A stretch of DNA of 64,000 nt from Allokutzneria sp. A3M-2-11 16. GTDB lineage: Bacteria > Actinomycetota > Actinomycetes > Mycobacteriales > Pseudonocardiaceae. Numbering within the stretch: the first letter of the stretch is position 1; the number at the start of each line of letters is the position of its first letter. Under the pieces are notes generated by a model. The model ran no database searches. It was not told where the DNA came from and saw only the letters and a list, made by a program, of their open reading frames with translations. The position numbers and the translations under genes are program-made. Location: assembly GCF_024213555.1 (NCBI RefSeq), contig NZ_JANAVO010000009.1:62001-126000 (forward strand), read 5' to 3'. Of this stretch, positions 19,860 through 28,216 are shown one piece after another.

Positions 19860-20795
19860 TTAGCGGACCAGGTGGCGCTGGACGTCTTCGGCGACCTGGG
19901 CGCGGTCCATGGCGTACTTGCGCAGGATGTTCTTGAGGTGGGTCTTCACGGTGTTCGCGCTGATGCCGAGTTCCTGGGCCAGGCGCTGGTTGTTGAGGCC
20001 GTCCGCGACGAGCAGCGCGACCCGCTGTTCCGCCGGGGTGAGCGCGAGGAAGCGCTGTTCCGGGCCGTCGTCGGCGCGCAACGACATCTCCGCCAGCTCC
20101 GACTGGATCTCCGCGCACGAGGTGACGACCTGTTGCAGGTGTGCGGCCGCCAGGGTCATCTCACCGCCGACGAGCACGTCCTCCGCGGTGCGGCGCAGCG
20201 AGGCCACCCGCGACGCCAGGTACTCCACGACGGGATCGCGTGTCGACGACGACGCGAGGCCGGGGGTCTCGCCGGGGAGTAATCGCAGCGCTTCCAGGTC
20301 TTCCTGATGCCGCGCGAGCACCCGTGCGACGAGCCCGGCCAGCCACTCGAAGGCGTGCACGGCGTCGTCATCGAAGGCGTCGGGCACAGAGCAGTACATC
20401 GACAGCATGCCGAACAACCGGCGTCCGCCCGTGCGGTCCCGCCGGAACAGCGGCACGGTGACCACGTCGACGGCATCGCCCTCCGCGCGCAACGCGGCGC
20501 CGTTGTCGTAGGAGACCCGGTAGGTCTGCTTGTGCCGGACGACCCACGCCACCTGTCCGTTCGGCGGGTACGCGCGGGACACCGGGTCCTCGTGGCCGTA
20601 GACGAAGCGAATCCGGTTCGTCCCGTGCAGCAGGCCGACGTGGAACGCGTCCACGCGCGCGATCCGCTCCGCCACCGAGCGCACGTACTCGTAGAGGCCG
20701 TACCGGTCATAAGCGAACCGCGCTGTGATCGTGTGGTGGGCCTCGTGCAGCACGGCAGCGGTCTCCGAACTGACTCTCAGTGGCAACTGTGACAC
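19860..20795 (-). CDS. GAF-like LuxR-family regulator
   Basis: A 311-residue regulator. Residues ~15-175 look like a GAF sensory domain (AYPPNGQVAWVVRHKQTYRV); the C-terminal ~65 residues form a LuxR/FixJ HTH (LTPAEQRVALLVADGL, LGISANTVKTHLKNILRKY). There is no receiver domain or kinase neighbour. GTG 20795 with GGGAGG 4 nt upstream fixes the start. It may respond to a small ligand or redox state; targets are unknown. Confidence 0.85.
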   Translation of the reverse strand: MSQLPLRVSSETAAVLHEAHHTITARFAYDRYGLYEYVRSVAERIARVDAFHVGLLHGTNRIRFVYGHEDPVSRAYPPNGQVAWVVRHKQTYRVSYDNGAALRAEGDAVDVVTVPLFRRDRTGGRRLFGMLSMYCSVPDAFDDDAVHAFEWLAGLVARVLARHQEDLEALRLLPGETPGLASSSTRDPVVEYLASRVASLRRTAEDVLVGGEMTLAAAHLQQVVTSCAEIQSELAEMSLRADDGPEQRFLALTPAEQRVALLVADGLNNQRLAQELGISANTVKTHLKNILRKYAMDRAQVAEDVQRHLVR

Positions 20796-20833
20796 TGGGC
20801 CTCCCGTGCGATCGCGGAGCGCGATGGTCCAGC

Positions 20834-21262
20834 CTACGACCCCTGGCCCGCACCCGAGCGCCGACGCTGGCTCACCCGGTAGTAGCTGTACCCCAGCAGG
20901 CCGAAGAGGATGACGCCGGAGATGATCAGGCTCGACCCGGTGGCCCAGCCGGGCAGCGGCAGCCACGGGAACAACCGCAGGCCCCAGACCACGCCGAGGC
21001 CGATCAGCCCCAGCCCGGCCAGCACCGACCCGGCCACGTTCAGCGGCGAGGACACCGCCGCCTCCATGCCCTTCATCGCCCGGTCCCGCACCGGGTCCAC
21101 GTACTTCTCCAGCGAGGGGAACTCGGCGGCCAGGGTGACCAGTCCGGCCAGCACCAGCAGCAGGCCCGGCCCCGGCAGCACCAGCAGGACGATGCCGACC
21201 AGCACCAGCGCCCCACCCAGCAACATGATCAACACGCGCTTCAGCTGCTTGCTCGCCGCCAC
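20834..21262 (-). CDS. PGPGW-type small membrane protein
   Basis: A 142-residue protein with two N-terminal hydrophobic stretches joined by LVLPGPGLLLVLAG, the hallmark of the PGPGW/TIGR02611 family, and a C-terminal pair of hydrophobic segments ending in a basic tail (YRVSQRRRS). GTG 21262 is preferred because GAGGAGG lies 5 nt upstream; an in-frame start at 21292 would add 10 residues. Function of the family is unknown. Confidence 0.78.
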   Translation of the reverse strand: MAASKQLKRVLIMLLGGALVLVGIVLLVLPGPGLLLVLAGLVTLAAEFPSLEKYVDPVRDRAMKGMEAAVSSPLNVAGSVLAGLGLIGLGVVWGLRLFPWLPLPGWATGSSLIISGVILFGLLGYSYYRVSQRRRSGAGQGS

Positions 21263-21348
21263 CGGGTCCTCCTCGTGTCCTTGTTGCCGCACACGCTAGG
21301 CCAGCCGGGTGCCCGCGCGCACCGAACACGCCGCCGAGCACCGCCTTT

Positions 21349-21485
21349 CCCGTTTCGTACTCCTAGCGGGAAAGAGAGCGCTCCCAAATCCCGTTATGAG
21401 TACGAAACGGGATTGGTTTGGACCACTGGGGCCGATCGAGGGGGGTTCGGGCGGGAAGTGCGCACGGACGGAGTGTATCCGGGGG
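21349..21485. repeat. dispersed palindromic repeat, copy 2
   Basis: 63-bp palindrome 21349-21411 with central GAGCGCTC (21376-21383) and the shared outer arms, plus a more diverged right flank to ~21485 (GACCACTGGGG ... GAGTGTATCC). It lies upstream of the recombinase-like gene. Confidence 0.8.
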
Positions 21486-21508
21486 GCGGTGGGGCGGGCC
21501 TGGTGTCA

Positions 21509-21578
21509 GGGGGCCGGGTTGTCGGGGGCCGGGTTGTCGGGAGGCCGGTTGTCGGGGGTTTGTCAGGGCCGGGTTGTC
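21509..21578. repeat. GC-rich tandem repeat upstream of recombinase-like gene
   Basis: Two perfect tandem 15-bp units GGGGGCCGGGTTGTC (21509-21523, 21524-21538), then degenerate units at 21539-21553, 21554-21564 and 21565-21578, each ending in TTGTC. They end 24 bp before the recombinase-like ATG; they could be protein-binding sites or polymerase slippage. Confidence 0.7.
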
Positions 21579-21602
21579 AGGGGGTGGTGTCACCATCGCG
21601 GC

Positions 21603-22544
21603 ATGGACAAGGCAAGGACGGCACCGATCATGACCAGCGCGGCTGTGTCGCGGCTGGTGAGCGCCTGGCTGGCGACCATTCCGTCGGAGCACACGCGGGC
21701 CCGCTACCGCCGCGACCTCGGCCGCCTCGCGGGCTGGCTGCTGGGCCACCGCGGCCGCGGCCTGCTCGCCACCCGCGCCGAGGACGTGATCGCGTACGCG
21801 CACACCCTGACCGGGCACCGCCACGACCTCGACCACCGCGCGCACCCGTTGCGGCGGCACAACACCATCGCCACCAAGGCGACCGCGTGGAGCTCCTTCT
21901 TCACCCACTGCGTGCGGACCGGGCTGCTCGAAGCCAACCCCGTCCAGCAGGCCCGCGCGCTCGATCCGGCGGCGGCCTACTCACCACACCCGCGCAATCC
22001 CGCCCAGGGCGCCGACGCCGACGCGTTGCGGGCGCTGGTCACCGAGGCGCACCGCGATCCGTGGCTCGGCGGCAGCCTCGGTGCCGCGCTGACCGGCCTG
22101 CTCGTGGTCACCCAGTGGCGGCCGGAGCGCATCACCACGCGCACGCTGGCCGATCTCTCGCGGCGCGGCATGCACGACGGTGAGCACTGGCTGCCGTTAC
22201 CCGCGGCGGTGGTCGGCTATCTCGACGCGTGGCGCGCCGAGCGACCGGATGTCGTTGGGCCGCATGTGTTCTACGAGCGCTCGGGGTTGCGGCGGATCTC
22301 CGCGATCGACCTGATGCGGCTGGTGCTGCGCAGCGCGCAGCGGGCCGGGCTCGGCGACGCGCTCACCGCCACCCAGGCGGCCCGCGCCGCCGCGGAGCTC
22401 TCCGCGCGCGGAGAATCCGTGGAGCTGCCCTCGCTCGCGGAACTGCGCCGGTCGGCACCGGCCCCGGAACAGCTCGCGCTGCCGGACGACCCGCGCGAGC
22501 ACGACCCCGTGCAGCCCGCGCTGCTCCCGTTGCCCGAGGGGTGA
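21603..22544 (+). CDS. degenerate tyrosine recombinase-like protein
   Basis: A 313-residue protein. Residues ~10-125 match the SAM-like core-binding domain of phage integrases (TRARYRRDLGRLAGWL, NTIATKATAWSSFFTHCVRTGLLEANPV pattern). In the catalytic half only the first Arg context is recognisable (VVTQWRPERITT); the HxxR box and the terminal Tyr are absent, replaced by an alanine-rich stretch. It is probably unable to recombine DNA and may survive as a DNA-binding protein or relic. Start ATG 21603; ATG 21630 is an alternative. Confidence 0.6.
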   Translation: MDKARTAPIMTSAAVSRLVSAWLATIPSEHTRARYRRDLGRLAGWLLGHRGRGLLATRAEDVIAYAHTLTGHRHDLDHRAHPLRRHNTIATKATAWSSFFTHCVRTGLLEANPVQQARALDPAAAYSPHPRNPAQGADADALRALVTEAHRDPWLGGSLGAALTGLLVVTQWRPERITTRTLADLSRRGMHDGEHWLPLPAAVVGYLDAWRAERPDVVGPHVFYERSGLRRISAIDLMRLVLRSAQRAGLGDALTATQAARAAAELSARGESVELPSLAELRRSAPAPEQLALPDDPREHDPVQPALLPLPEG

Positions 22545-23153
22545 TCAGCCACCGAGCAGGCGGGCGATCGCCCGGCGCGCCCGGTCCCCGGCCTTGTTGT
22601 CGCGGTCCAGCCGCAGCGAGTGGTTGAGGCTGAGCAGCACGCCGTACAGCTCGAACATCAGCTGGTCGGCGTCGGTGTCCGCGGGCAGTTCGCCGACACT
22701 CGTCGCGAGCCTGATCTGGATCATCAGGTCGCGTCGCCACACCGCGACCATCCCGGCGATGGCGTCACGCACGGGCCCCTCGCGGTCGTCGAACTCCGCG
22801 ACCGCGGCGGTGAAGAAGCAGCCGCCGGGGAACACGCCGCGCTCCAGGTAGGACACCCACGCGGAGCAGAGGGCGCGCAGCCGGGGCAGGCCGGACTCGA
22901 CGCCGGTGACCCGGCCGGGCACCTCCTGGCCGAAGATCCCGGCGGCGGTGTCGATCACCGCGAGCTGGAGGACCTCCTTCGAGCCGAAGTGGCCGAGCAG
23001 TCCGGACTTGCTCATGCCCAGATCGGCCGCGAGCCTGCCGATGGTCAGGCCCTCAAGGCCCTCGACCGAGGCCACCTCCACCCCCCGGTCGAGGATCACC
23101 GAGCGGGTGTGCCGGGCTTCGGTCGCCGATCTCCGCGGACTCACGCCGCTCAC
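22545..23153 (-). CDS. TetR/AcrR family regulator
   Basis: A 202-residue regulator with HTH LTIGRLAADLGMSKSGLLGHFGSKEVLQ near residues 35-62 and a TetR_C_16-like ligand domain. GTG 23153 is preferred since GGAGG lies 8 nt before it; in-frame GTGs at 23171 and 23144 are alternatives. It is divergent from the FabH-like gene across 56 bp holding a perfect dyad, so it very likely represses the FabH-PlsC pair and itself, possibly sensing acyl-CoA or a lipid. Confidence 0.88.
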   Translation of the reverse strand: MSGVSPRRSATEARHTRSVILDRGVEVASVEGLEGLTIGRLAADLGMSKSGLLGHFGSKEVLQLAVIDTAAGIFGQEVPGRVTGVESGLPRLRALCSAWVSYLERGVFPGGCFFTAAVAEFDDREGPVRDAIAGMVAVWRRDLMIQIRLATSVGELPADTDADQLMFELYGVLLSLNHSLRLDRDNKAGDRARRAIARLLGG

Positions 23154-23173
23154 TCTAGCCACCTCCGCCACAT

Positions 23174-23199
23174 TTAGCGTCCGACCGATCGGACGCTAA
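23174..23199. promoter_or_regulatory. TetR operator candidate for the fabH-like/plsC-like pair
   Basis: Perfect inverted repeat TTAGCGTCCGA (23174-23184), spacer CCGA, TCGGACGCTAA (23189-23199). The left half carries a direct CCGA repeat with the spacer. It lies 10 bp before the FabH-like ATG. Confidence 0.75.
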
Positions 23200-23209
23200 G
23201 CTGCCGCGC

Positions 23210-24151
23210 ATGCCCGTTCCCCGCGTCACCGCGCTCGGCCACCACCAGCCGGACCGCGTCCTGACCAACGACGACCTGACCGTCCTCGTCGACACCACCG
23301 ACGAGTGGATCCGCAAGCGCACCGGCATCGTGACCAGGCACATCGCCCGCGAGGAGTCGGTGACCGACCTCGCCGCGCGCGCCGCCGCGAAGGCGCTGGC
23401 CCAGTCCGGCCTCGCCCCGGGGGAGATCGGCATGGTGGTGGTCGCGACCTGCTCCGCAGTCGACCGCTGCCCGTCCATCGCCGCCCAGGTCGCCGGGCGG
23501 CTGGACGTCCCCGCCGCCGCCGTCTTCGACGTCAACAACGGCTGCGCGGGCTTCAGCACCGCGCTGGCCACGGCCGACCACGCGATCCGCGCGGGGGCCG
23601 CCCGCGCGGCGCTGGTCATCGGCGCGGAGAAGATGTCCGACATCACCGACTGGACCGACCGGTCGACGTGCGTGCTGCTCGGGGACGGCGCGGGCGCGGC
23701 GGTGATCACCGGCTCCGACGGCCCGGATGGCATCGGCCCGGTCGTCTGGGGCTCCGACCCGACGCGGGGGCACGCGGTGCGGATCGGCGGTGACTGGCGC
23801 CCGTTCTTCCGCCAGGAGGGGCGCGAGGTCTTCCGCTGGGCGACCACCGAGCTCGTCTCCGCGGCACGGCGGACGTGCGAGCGCGCCGGGGTCTCGCCCG
23901 CCGACCTCGGCGCCGTGGTCACCCACCAGGCGAACCTGCGGATCATCGACGCGCTCGTCGACAAGCTCGGCATCATCGACGCCGTCGTCGCGCGCGACGT
24001 CGTCGGCTCCGGCAACACCTCGGCCGCCTCGATCCCGCTCGCGCTGTCCAAGCTCGTGGAGTCGGGCGAGGTGCCCTCCGGTTCGCCCGTGCTGCTGTTC
24101 TCCTTCGGCGGCGGCCTGTCCTGGGCCGGTCAGGTGATGGTGTGCCCGTGA
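23210..24151 (+). CDS. 3-oxoacyl-ACP synthase III (FabH-like)
   Basis: A 313-residue ketosynthase III. The Cys-His-Asn triad is intact: Cys112 (NNGCAGF), His239 (THQANLRI) and Asn269 (GSGNTSAASIP). It would condense acyl-CoA with malonyl-ACP to start a fatty or polyketide chain, or transfer acyl groups as other KASIII enzymes do. Its stop overlaps the acyltransferase GTG, so product and acceptor step are made together. No ACP gene is nearby, so it probably uses a central ACP. Confidence 0.9.
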   Translation: MPVPRVTALGHHQPDRVLTNDDLTVLVDTTDEWIRKRTGIVTRHIAREESVTDLAARAAAKALAQSGLAPGEIGMVVVATCSAVDRCPSIAAQVAGRLDVPAAAVFDVNNGCAGFSTALATADHAIRAGAARAALVIGAEKMSDITDWTDRSTCVLLGDGAGAAVITGSDGPDGIGPVVWGSDPTRGHAVRIGGDWRPFFRQEGREVFRWATTELVSAARRTCERAGVSPADLGAVVTHQANLRIIDALVDKLGIIDAVVARDVVGSGNTSAASIPLALSKLVESGEVPSGSPVLLFSFGGGLSWAGQVMVCP

Positions 24152-24780
24152 GGACGATCTCGCTCCTGTTCCGGCTGGTCTACCGCCCGCGCGTGCTCGG
24201 AACCGAGAACGTGCCGAGTACCGGCCCGCTCGTCATCGCCGCCAACCACCTGTCCTTTGTGGACAGTGTGGTGATCGCGCTGGTGGCGCCGCGCCGCGTG
24301 GTCTTCCTGGCGAAGGCCGAGTACTTCACCGGCAAGGGCCTGCGCGGGCGGCTGGTGCGCCGCCTGTTCCGCGCGCTCGGGGCGGTCCCGGTCGAGCGCG
24401 GCACCTACCACTCGGCGCGGGCGTCCCTGGAGACCTCGCGGCGGATCATCGCCGAAGGCAACGCTTTCGCCATCTACCCGGAGGGCACGCGCTCCCTCGA
24501 CGGCAGGCTCTACCGGGGCCGCGCCGGGGTCGCCTGGCTGGCGCTGTCCACCGGCGCGCCCGTGGTCCCGGTGGGGCTCCGAGGCACCGAACGGCTCCAG
24601 CCGGTCGGCGCCCGCCTCCCCCGCCCGCACCGGGTGACCGTCCACTTCGGACAGCCGCTGGACTTCTCCGGCCGGGAGAACACCGCGCGCGAGCGGAGGA
24701 GGACCACCGACGAGGTCATGAGCGCGATCCGCGCCCTCACCGGCCAGGAACGCGTCACCGAGTACAACGCCGCCGCCTGA
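24148..24780 (+). CDS. 1-acylglycerol-3-phosphate acyltransferase family protein (PlsC-like)
   Basis: A 210-residue acyltransferase. The NHxxxxD motif (ANHLSFVD), the FAKAEYF-type second block and the EGTRS motif are all present, in order. It should acylate a glycerolipid or another hydroxyl acceptor at the membrane face. GTG 24148 overlaps the FabH-like stop (GTGA), so it is coupled to it and under the same TetR dyad. A dedicated lipid or lipid-tail pathway is plausible. Confidence 0.88.
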   Translation: MRTISLLFRLVYRPRVLGTENVPSTGPLVIAANHLSFVDSVVIALVAPRRVVFLAKAEYFTGKGLRGRLVRRLFRALGAVPVERGTYHSARASLETSRRIIAEGNAFAIYPEGTRSLDGRLYRGRAGVAWLALSTGAPVVPVGLRGTERLQPVGARLPRPHRVTVHFGQPLDFSGRENTARERRRTTDEVMSAIRALTGQERVTEYNAAA

Positions 24781-24790
24781 TCGGAGGAAA

Positions 24791-25783
24791 TCAGTCGCCC
24801 GTTGCCCGCGCCGACAATATCGGAGCACATTCGGCCATATCGAATGCCTTTCCACCCAACAATGCCGTGCCGAGTGCGGTGAGGGAATGCAGCACCGTGT
24901 TCCGGTAACGCAACGTATTGATCAGACCGGCCTGCCGCAGAACTCCCGTGTGCTGGCTGACCCTGGCATTGGAGATGCCCAGCCGCTGGGCCAGCTCGGT
25001 GGCGGTCCTGCTCTCCGTCAGCTCCTGGAGCACCAGGGAGCGGGTCCGCCCGACCAGCGCGCCGAGCGCCTCCTCCTCGCCGGTGTCCCCGCCCCACAGC
25101 GAGGCGGCCGCCGTGGCGTCTCGCACGGCGGGGAAGACCAGCATCGGCGAGCCCGACCCGCACTCGGAGCCCGCCAGCACGGCGACCCGGTCGTGCAGGA
25201 ACACCGATGGCACCAACGCCAGGCCCTGGCCGTCCAGCCGGACCTCCTCGCAGCCCTCGGCCCTGGTCTCCAGCACTGGCGAGGACCAGCGCAGATGCGG
25301 GTGCAGCGTGCCCAGCAGCCGGTCGCTGCCCCCGGCCGCGGCGATCCGGCCGCGGGCGTCGCGCTCGGCGTCGAGGAACAGCCGCATGCGGTTCCAGTGC
25401 GGCTCCACCACGAGCCGGGCGAACGTCCGCACCACCGACGCGGCCTCGGCGGCGGACACCCCGCCGACCCGGGTCGGCGCTGTCCCCCCGCCAGACGGGT
25501 TGATCAGCCACAACAGGTCCGGGATCGGCCGGACGGCGTCGACCAGCGCGCACACCTGGCCCCAACGCGGGCCGAGCGCGGCGACCACCTTCTGGCCCCA
25601 CGCGCCGAACCGGTCGCCACGCTTGGACCGGCTCAGCGCGTCCAGCGCGAAGACCGCCTCCGCGGTCGGCCCGAGCGTGGCCAGGATGCGCACCCTGGCG
25701 ATGTCCTGGACACCGAAGCGGATCCGCTGCGGCTCCGTCGACGAAGCGGCCGACGCTGCCGACGCTGCGGCCGGGGCGCTCAC
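24791..25783 (-). CDS. ArsR-type winged-helix regulator with large N-terminal domain
   Basis: A 330-residue regulator. Residues ~1-235 are an unassigned helical/beta region; the C-terminal ~85 residues hold an ArsR-like wHTH (LTESRTATELAQRLGISNARVSQHTGVLRQAGLINTLRYRN pattern). This layout (sensor first, HTH last) is frequent in actinomycetes. GTG 25783 overlaps the stop of the beta-lactamase-like gene (GTGA), so both proteins are made together and may act as one sensing unit. It runs toward the PlsC-like gene, 10 bp apart. Confidence 0.8.
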   Translation of the reverse strand: MSAPAAASAASAASSTEPQRIRFGVQDIARVRILATLGPTAEAVFALDALSRSKRGDRFGAWGQKVVAALGPRWGQVCALVDAVRPIPDLLWLINPSGGGTAPTRVGGVSAAEAASVVRTFARLVVEPHWNRMRLFLDAERDARGRIAAAGGSDRLLGTLHPHLRWSSPVLETRAEGCEEVRLDGQGLALVPSVFLHDRVAVLAGSECGSGSPMLVFPAVRDATAAASLWGGDTGEEEALGALVGRTRSLVLQELTESRTATELAQRLGISNARVSQHTGVLRQAGLINTLRYRNTVLHSLTALGTALLGGKAFDMAECAPILSARATGD

Positions 25784-27081
25784 GCTCCCACCGACATCCG
25801 GTGCGGGGCGGTCGCCACCCGCCGGGCGAGCCTGCCGCTGATCTGCACGGACTCCACCTGACCGCGCGCGTCGCGGAGGAAGCGCCCGTAGTTCGTGCCG
25901 CGCTCGGCGTCGAGGTGGCGCACGGTGAAGACCCCGTCGGCGTGCAGCAGCAGGGTGACCGCGAACCCGGTGCCGTCCTCGACGAGCAGGTCGCCGGTGT
26001 GCACCTCGCGGACCCGGAACCGGGTGGCGCCGTTGACGTAGTCGCCGGTGTAAGGCGTCGGATCGGGGGTGAGCCCGTCGCATGGTGGCGGTTGCTCGTC
26101 CTCCCGCACGGCGAAGCCCTGTCCGGCCAGCTCGGTGAGCAGGTCGGCCCACAGCGCCGTACCGCTGCTGCCGTTGGTGGTGAGCGCGATCGCGTCGCCG
26201 GTCAGCGGGTCGTAGCGGACCGAGCAGGTGGAACCCGCCAGCGTCCCGTCGTGTCCGGCCAGGCGTCCCCGCGGCCCGTCGTAGAGCGCGCAGCCCAGGC
26301 CCCACGCGCTTGCCAGGCCGAACGGGACCGGTTCGACGGGCTCGCGGAGCAGCTCGCAGACCTCCGGCTCCAGCACCTCCGCCGGTCCGGCGCCCGCCTG
26401 CGACCGCGCCAGCGCGATCAGGTCGGCGGCCGTCCCGGCCAGCCCGGCCGCGGGCGCCAAGCTCGCCGCGAGCTGGGGCCGCGCCGGGGTGGCCCGGCCG
26501 GAGCAGACCAGGTGCGGCACGGCCAGCCGAGGGTCGTCCAGCCGGGTCAGGCCGAGCCCGAGCGGTTCGGCGAGGAACGCCCGCACGGCCTCCCACCAGC
26601 TCAGCCCCGTCGCCATCTCGATCAGCCTGCCGACCAGGACGTAGCCGGTGCTGGAGTAGGAGAAGACCGACCCGGGCACCGCGAGGCACTCGGCGTCGCC
26701 GATGGCCTCCACGTAGCGGCGCAGCGACTCGTCGCGGGGGTCCAGCGGTTCGTGGTCGGCGACCAGCCCGCTCACGTGCCCGAGGAGGTGGCGCAGCGTG
26801 ATGCGGCGAAGACCGCCCATCGGGCTGCCGGTCAGGTCCGGCAGGTAACCCGCGACGGGCAGGTCCAGCAGCAGATCGCCGTCGCCGACCAGCTGCATCG
26901 CGACTGTGGCGGTCACCGTCTTGGTCACCGCTCCGAAGGCGAACGGGGTGTCCTCGTGCACGCCCGCTCCCGCGGTCGCGTGCAGGGTGGCACCGTCGCG
27001 GTGCACCGCGAGCTGGGCACCGGGAACGCCGTGCACGGCGGCCAGCGCCCGGAGCATTTCGGAAAGGTAAATCGGTTCCAT
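25780..27081 (-). CDS. beta-lactamase-like protein lacking the catalytic serine
   Basis: A 433-residue member of the class C beta-lactamase / penicillin-binding-like fold, with a C-terminal beta domain (YTGDYVNGATRFRV, residues ~345-430). The SxxK motif reads AVTK: Ala51 (codon GCG) replaces the nucleophile, Lys54 stays. The YxN motif is YSS. The third motif is HDGT. It has no signal peptide. So it is probably a binding pseudoenzyme. It is coupled to the ArsR-type regulator by 4 nt. ATG 27081 is chosen over an upstream start at 27132 on domain fit and an upstream G-rich site. Confidence 0.8.
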   Translation of the reverse strand: MEPIYLSEMLRALAAVHGVPGAQLAVHRDGATLHATAGAGVHEDTPFAFGAVTKTVTATVAMQLVGDGDLLLDLPVAGYLPDLTGSPMGGLRRITLRHLLGHVSGLVADHEPLDPRDESLRRYVEAIGDAECLAVPGSVFSYSSTGYVLVGRLIEMATGLSWWEAVRAFLAEPLGLGLTRLDDPRLAVPHLVCSGRATPARPQLAASLAPAAGLAGTAADLIALARSQAGAGPAEVLEPEVCELLREPVEPVPFGLASAWGLGCALYDGPRGRLAGHDGTLAGSTCSVRYDPLTGDAIALTTNGSSGTALWADLLTELAGQGFAVREDEQPPPCDGLTPDPTPYTGDYVNGATRFRVREVHTGDLLVEDGTGFAVTLLLHADGVFTVRHLDAERGTNYGRFLRDARGQVESVQISGRLARRVATAPHRMSVGA

Positions 27082-27481
27082 GGAATCGCCCCCATTCCGG
27101 CGGCTGACGCCCGCCTTTTCCTTGCGCGGCAAACTGCTTGCACGGGACTTTGATTAGCGGAAACCTGGTGCCTGCTCGCGCGTCGCCGGTCAGAGTGCAC
27201 CGAAGAAATGTCGACCGGCAGCGTCCGAACGGAGTAATCCCCGCGGTGGACAATGACACAAGCGATAAACAAGCGACTTATGGTCAATGGTTTCTGGGAA
27301 TGCGCCTGAGAAATTCGAAGCCGCATTGACCCCTCGGGCCGGGGCGGGCGTGGTCCGCCACGTGCGCGCTCGTGGTTCGACGTGGCGGGTGCGGCCGGTG
27401 CCGATCACTGCGTTCGAGTGAGTTCCCGCAAGGGATCTGATCCCCGGTTGACACCCCCGGACCGGCGGCCCGGGCAAAGAA
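27082..27481. other. 400-bp intergenic region without a supported gene
   Basis: Upstream region of the beta-lactamase-like gene, with lower GC than its neighbours. It contains a direct repeat CAAGCGA-N4-CAAGCGA near 27258-27276 and, on the minus strand, a possible -35 TTGACC at 27287-27282. No reading frame has coding character, and no RNA structure is convincing. Confidence 0.5.
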
Positions 27482-28081
27482 TCAAATGCCGATTCCGCCG
27501 CGATCGGCGGCCAGCCCGCGCAGTATCCGCTCGGTCGTCCGCCTGCACAGCGCCCGGAACTCCGCCTCGGACATGCCCATCCGGCCGCCGAGGTAGAGCT
27601 GCACCAGGCCCTGGGAGTGGGAGGTGACGGTGACGGTGACCTCCAGCGGGTCGTCCTCGCGCAGCAGGCCCTCCGCCATGGCCCGGCGCACCAGCTCCAG
27701 CAGCGGAGTGAACGTCGGCGAGGCCCCGGAGGCGAAGTCGTCCGGGAACCGCCGCGCCCCTTCCCTGCGGTCGGTGAGCAGGAAGGTGTAGAGGTTCGGC
27801 ATGCCCAGCGCGAAGTCCAGGAAGTCGTCGAGCAGCCCGAACATCCGCGACAGCAGGTCGGTGTGCGGGCGCTGCCCCCAGCCCCGCGCGACCTCGGCGA
27901 TGGCGGCGTCGGCGACCGCGCGCAGCAACGCCTCCCGGTTCGGGTAGTGCCGGTAGGTGGCCATCGGCGTGATCCCCGCGGCCGCGGCGACGCGACGCAT
28001 GGTCACCGCTTCGGCGCCCTCGTCCACGAGGATCGCGCGGGCGGCGTTCTCGATCCGGCGCACCGTGGGCAGCTCACTCAC
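27482..28081 (-). CDS. TetR/AcrR family regulator
   Basis: A 199-residue regulator with HTH VTMRRVAAAAGITPMATYRHYPNREALL near residues 26-53 and a WHG/TetR_C-like ligand domain. GTG 28081 (followed by SELPTVRR) is taken as start because translation upstream is unlike protein. It lies downstream of the NmrA-like gene on the same strand with 135 bp between, so it may be separately expressed. Its target is not evident. Confidence 0.85.
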   Translation of the reverse strand: MSELPTVRRIENAARAILVDEGAEAVTMRRVAAAAGITPMATYRHYPNREALLRAVADAAIAEVARGWGQRPHTDLLSRMFGLLDDFLDFALGMPNLYTFLLTDRREGARRFPDDFASGASPTFTPLLELVRRAMAEGLLREDDPLEVTVTVTSHSQGLVQLYLGGRMGMSEAEFRALCRRTTERILRGLAADRGGIGI

Positions 28082-28216
28082 GCGTACACCGTAGACCGGC
28101 CGCGCCCCGGTGACGCGGTCCACCCCGCCCGCCGCTTGACCTCCACGGCGAGGGGGAAGACTCGTCAAACGCCTGCTGCGCAAGCGAAAATCCTTGCCAG
28201 CAAACGAAAAGAAGCC

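Noticed and set aside
27138-27329. 63-residue plus-strand frame in the 400-bp intergenic region
   Set aside because: No ribosome site and no conserved features; the DNA is AT-richer but not protein-like.
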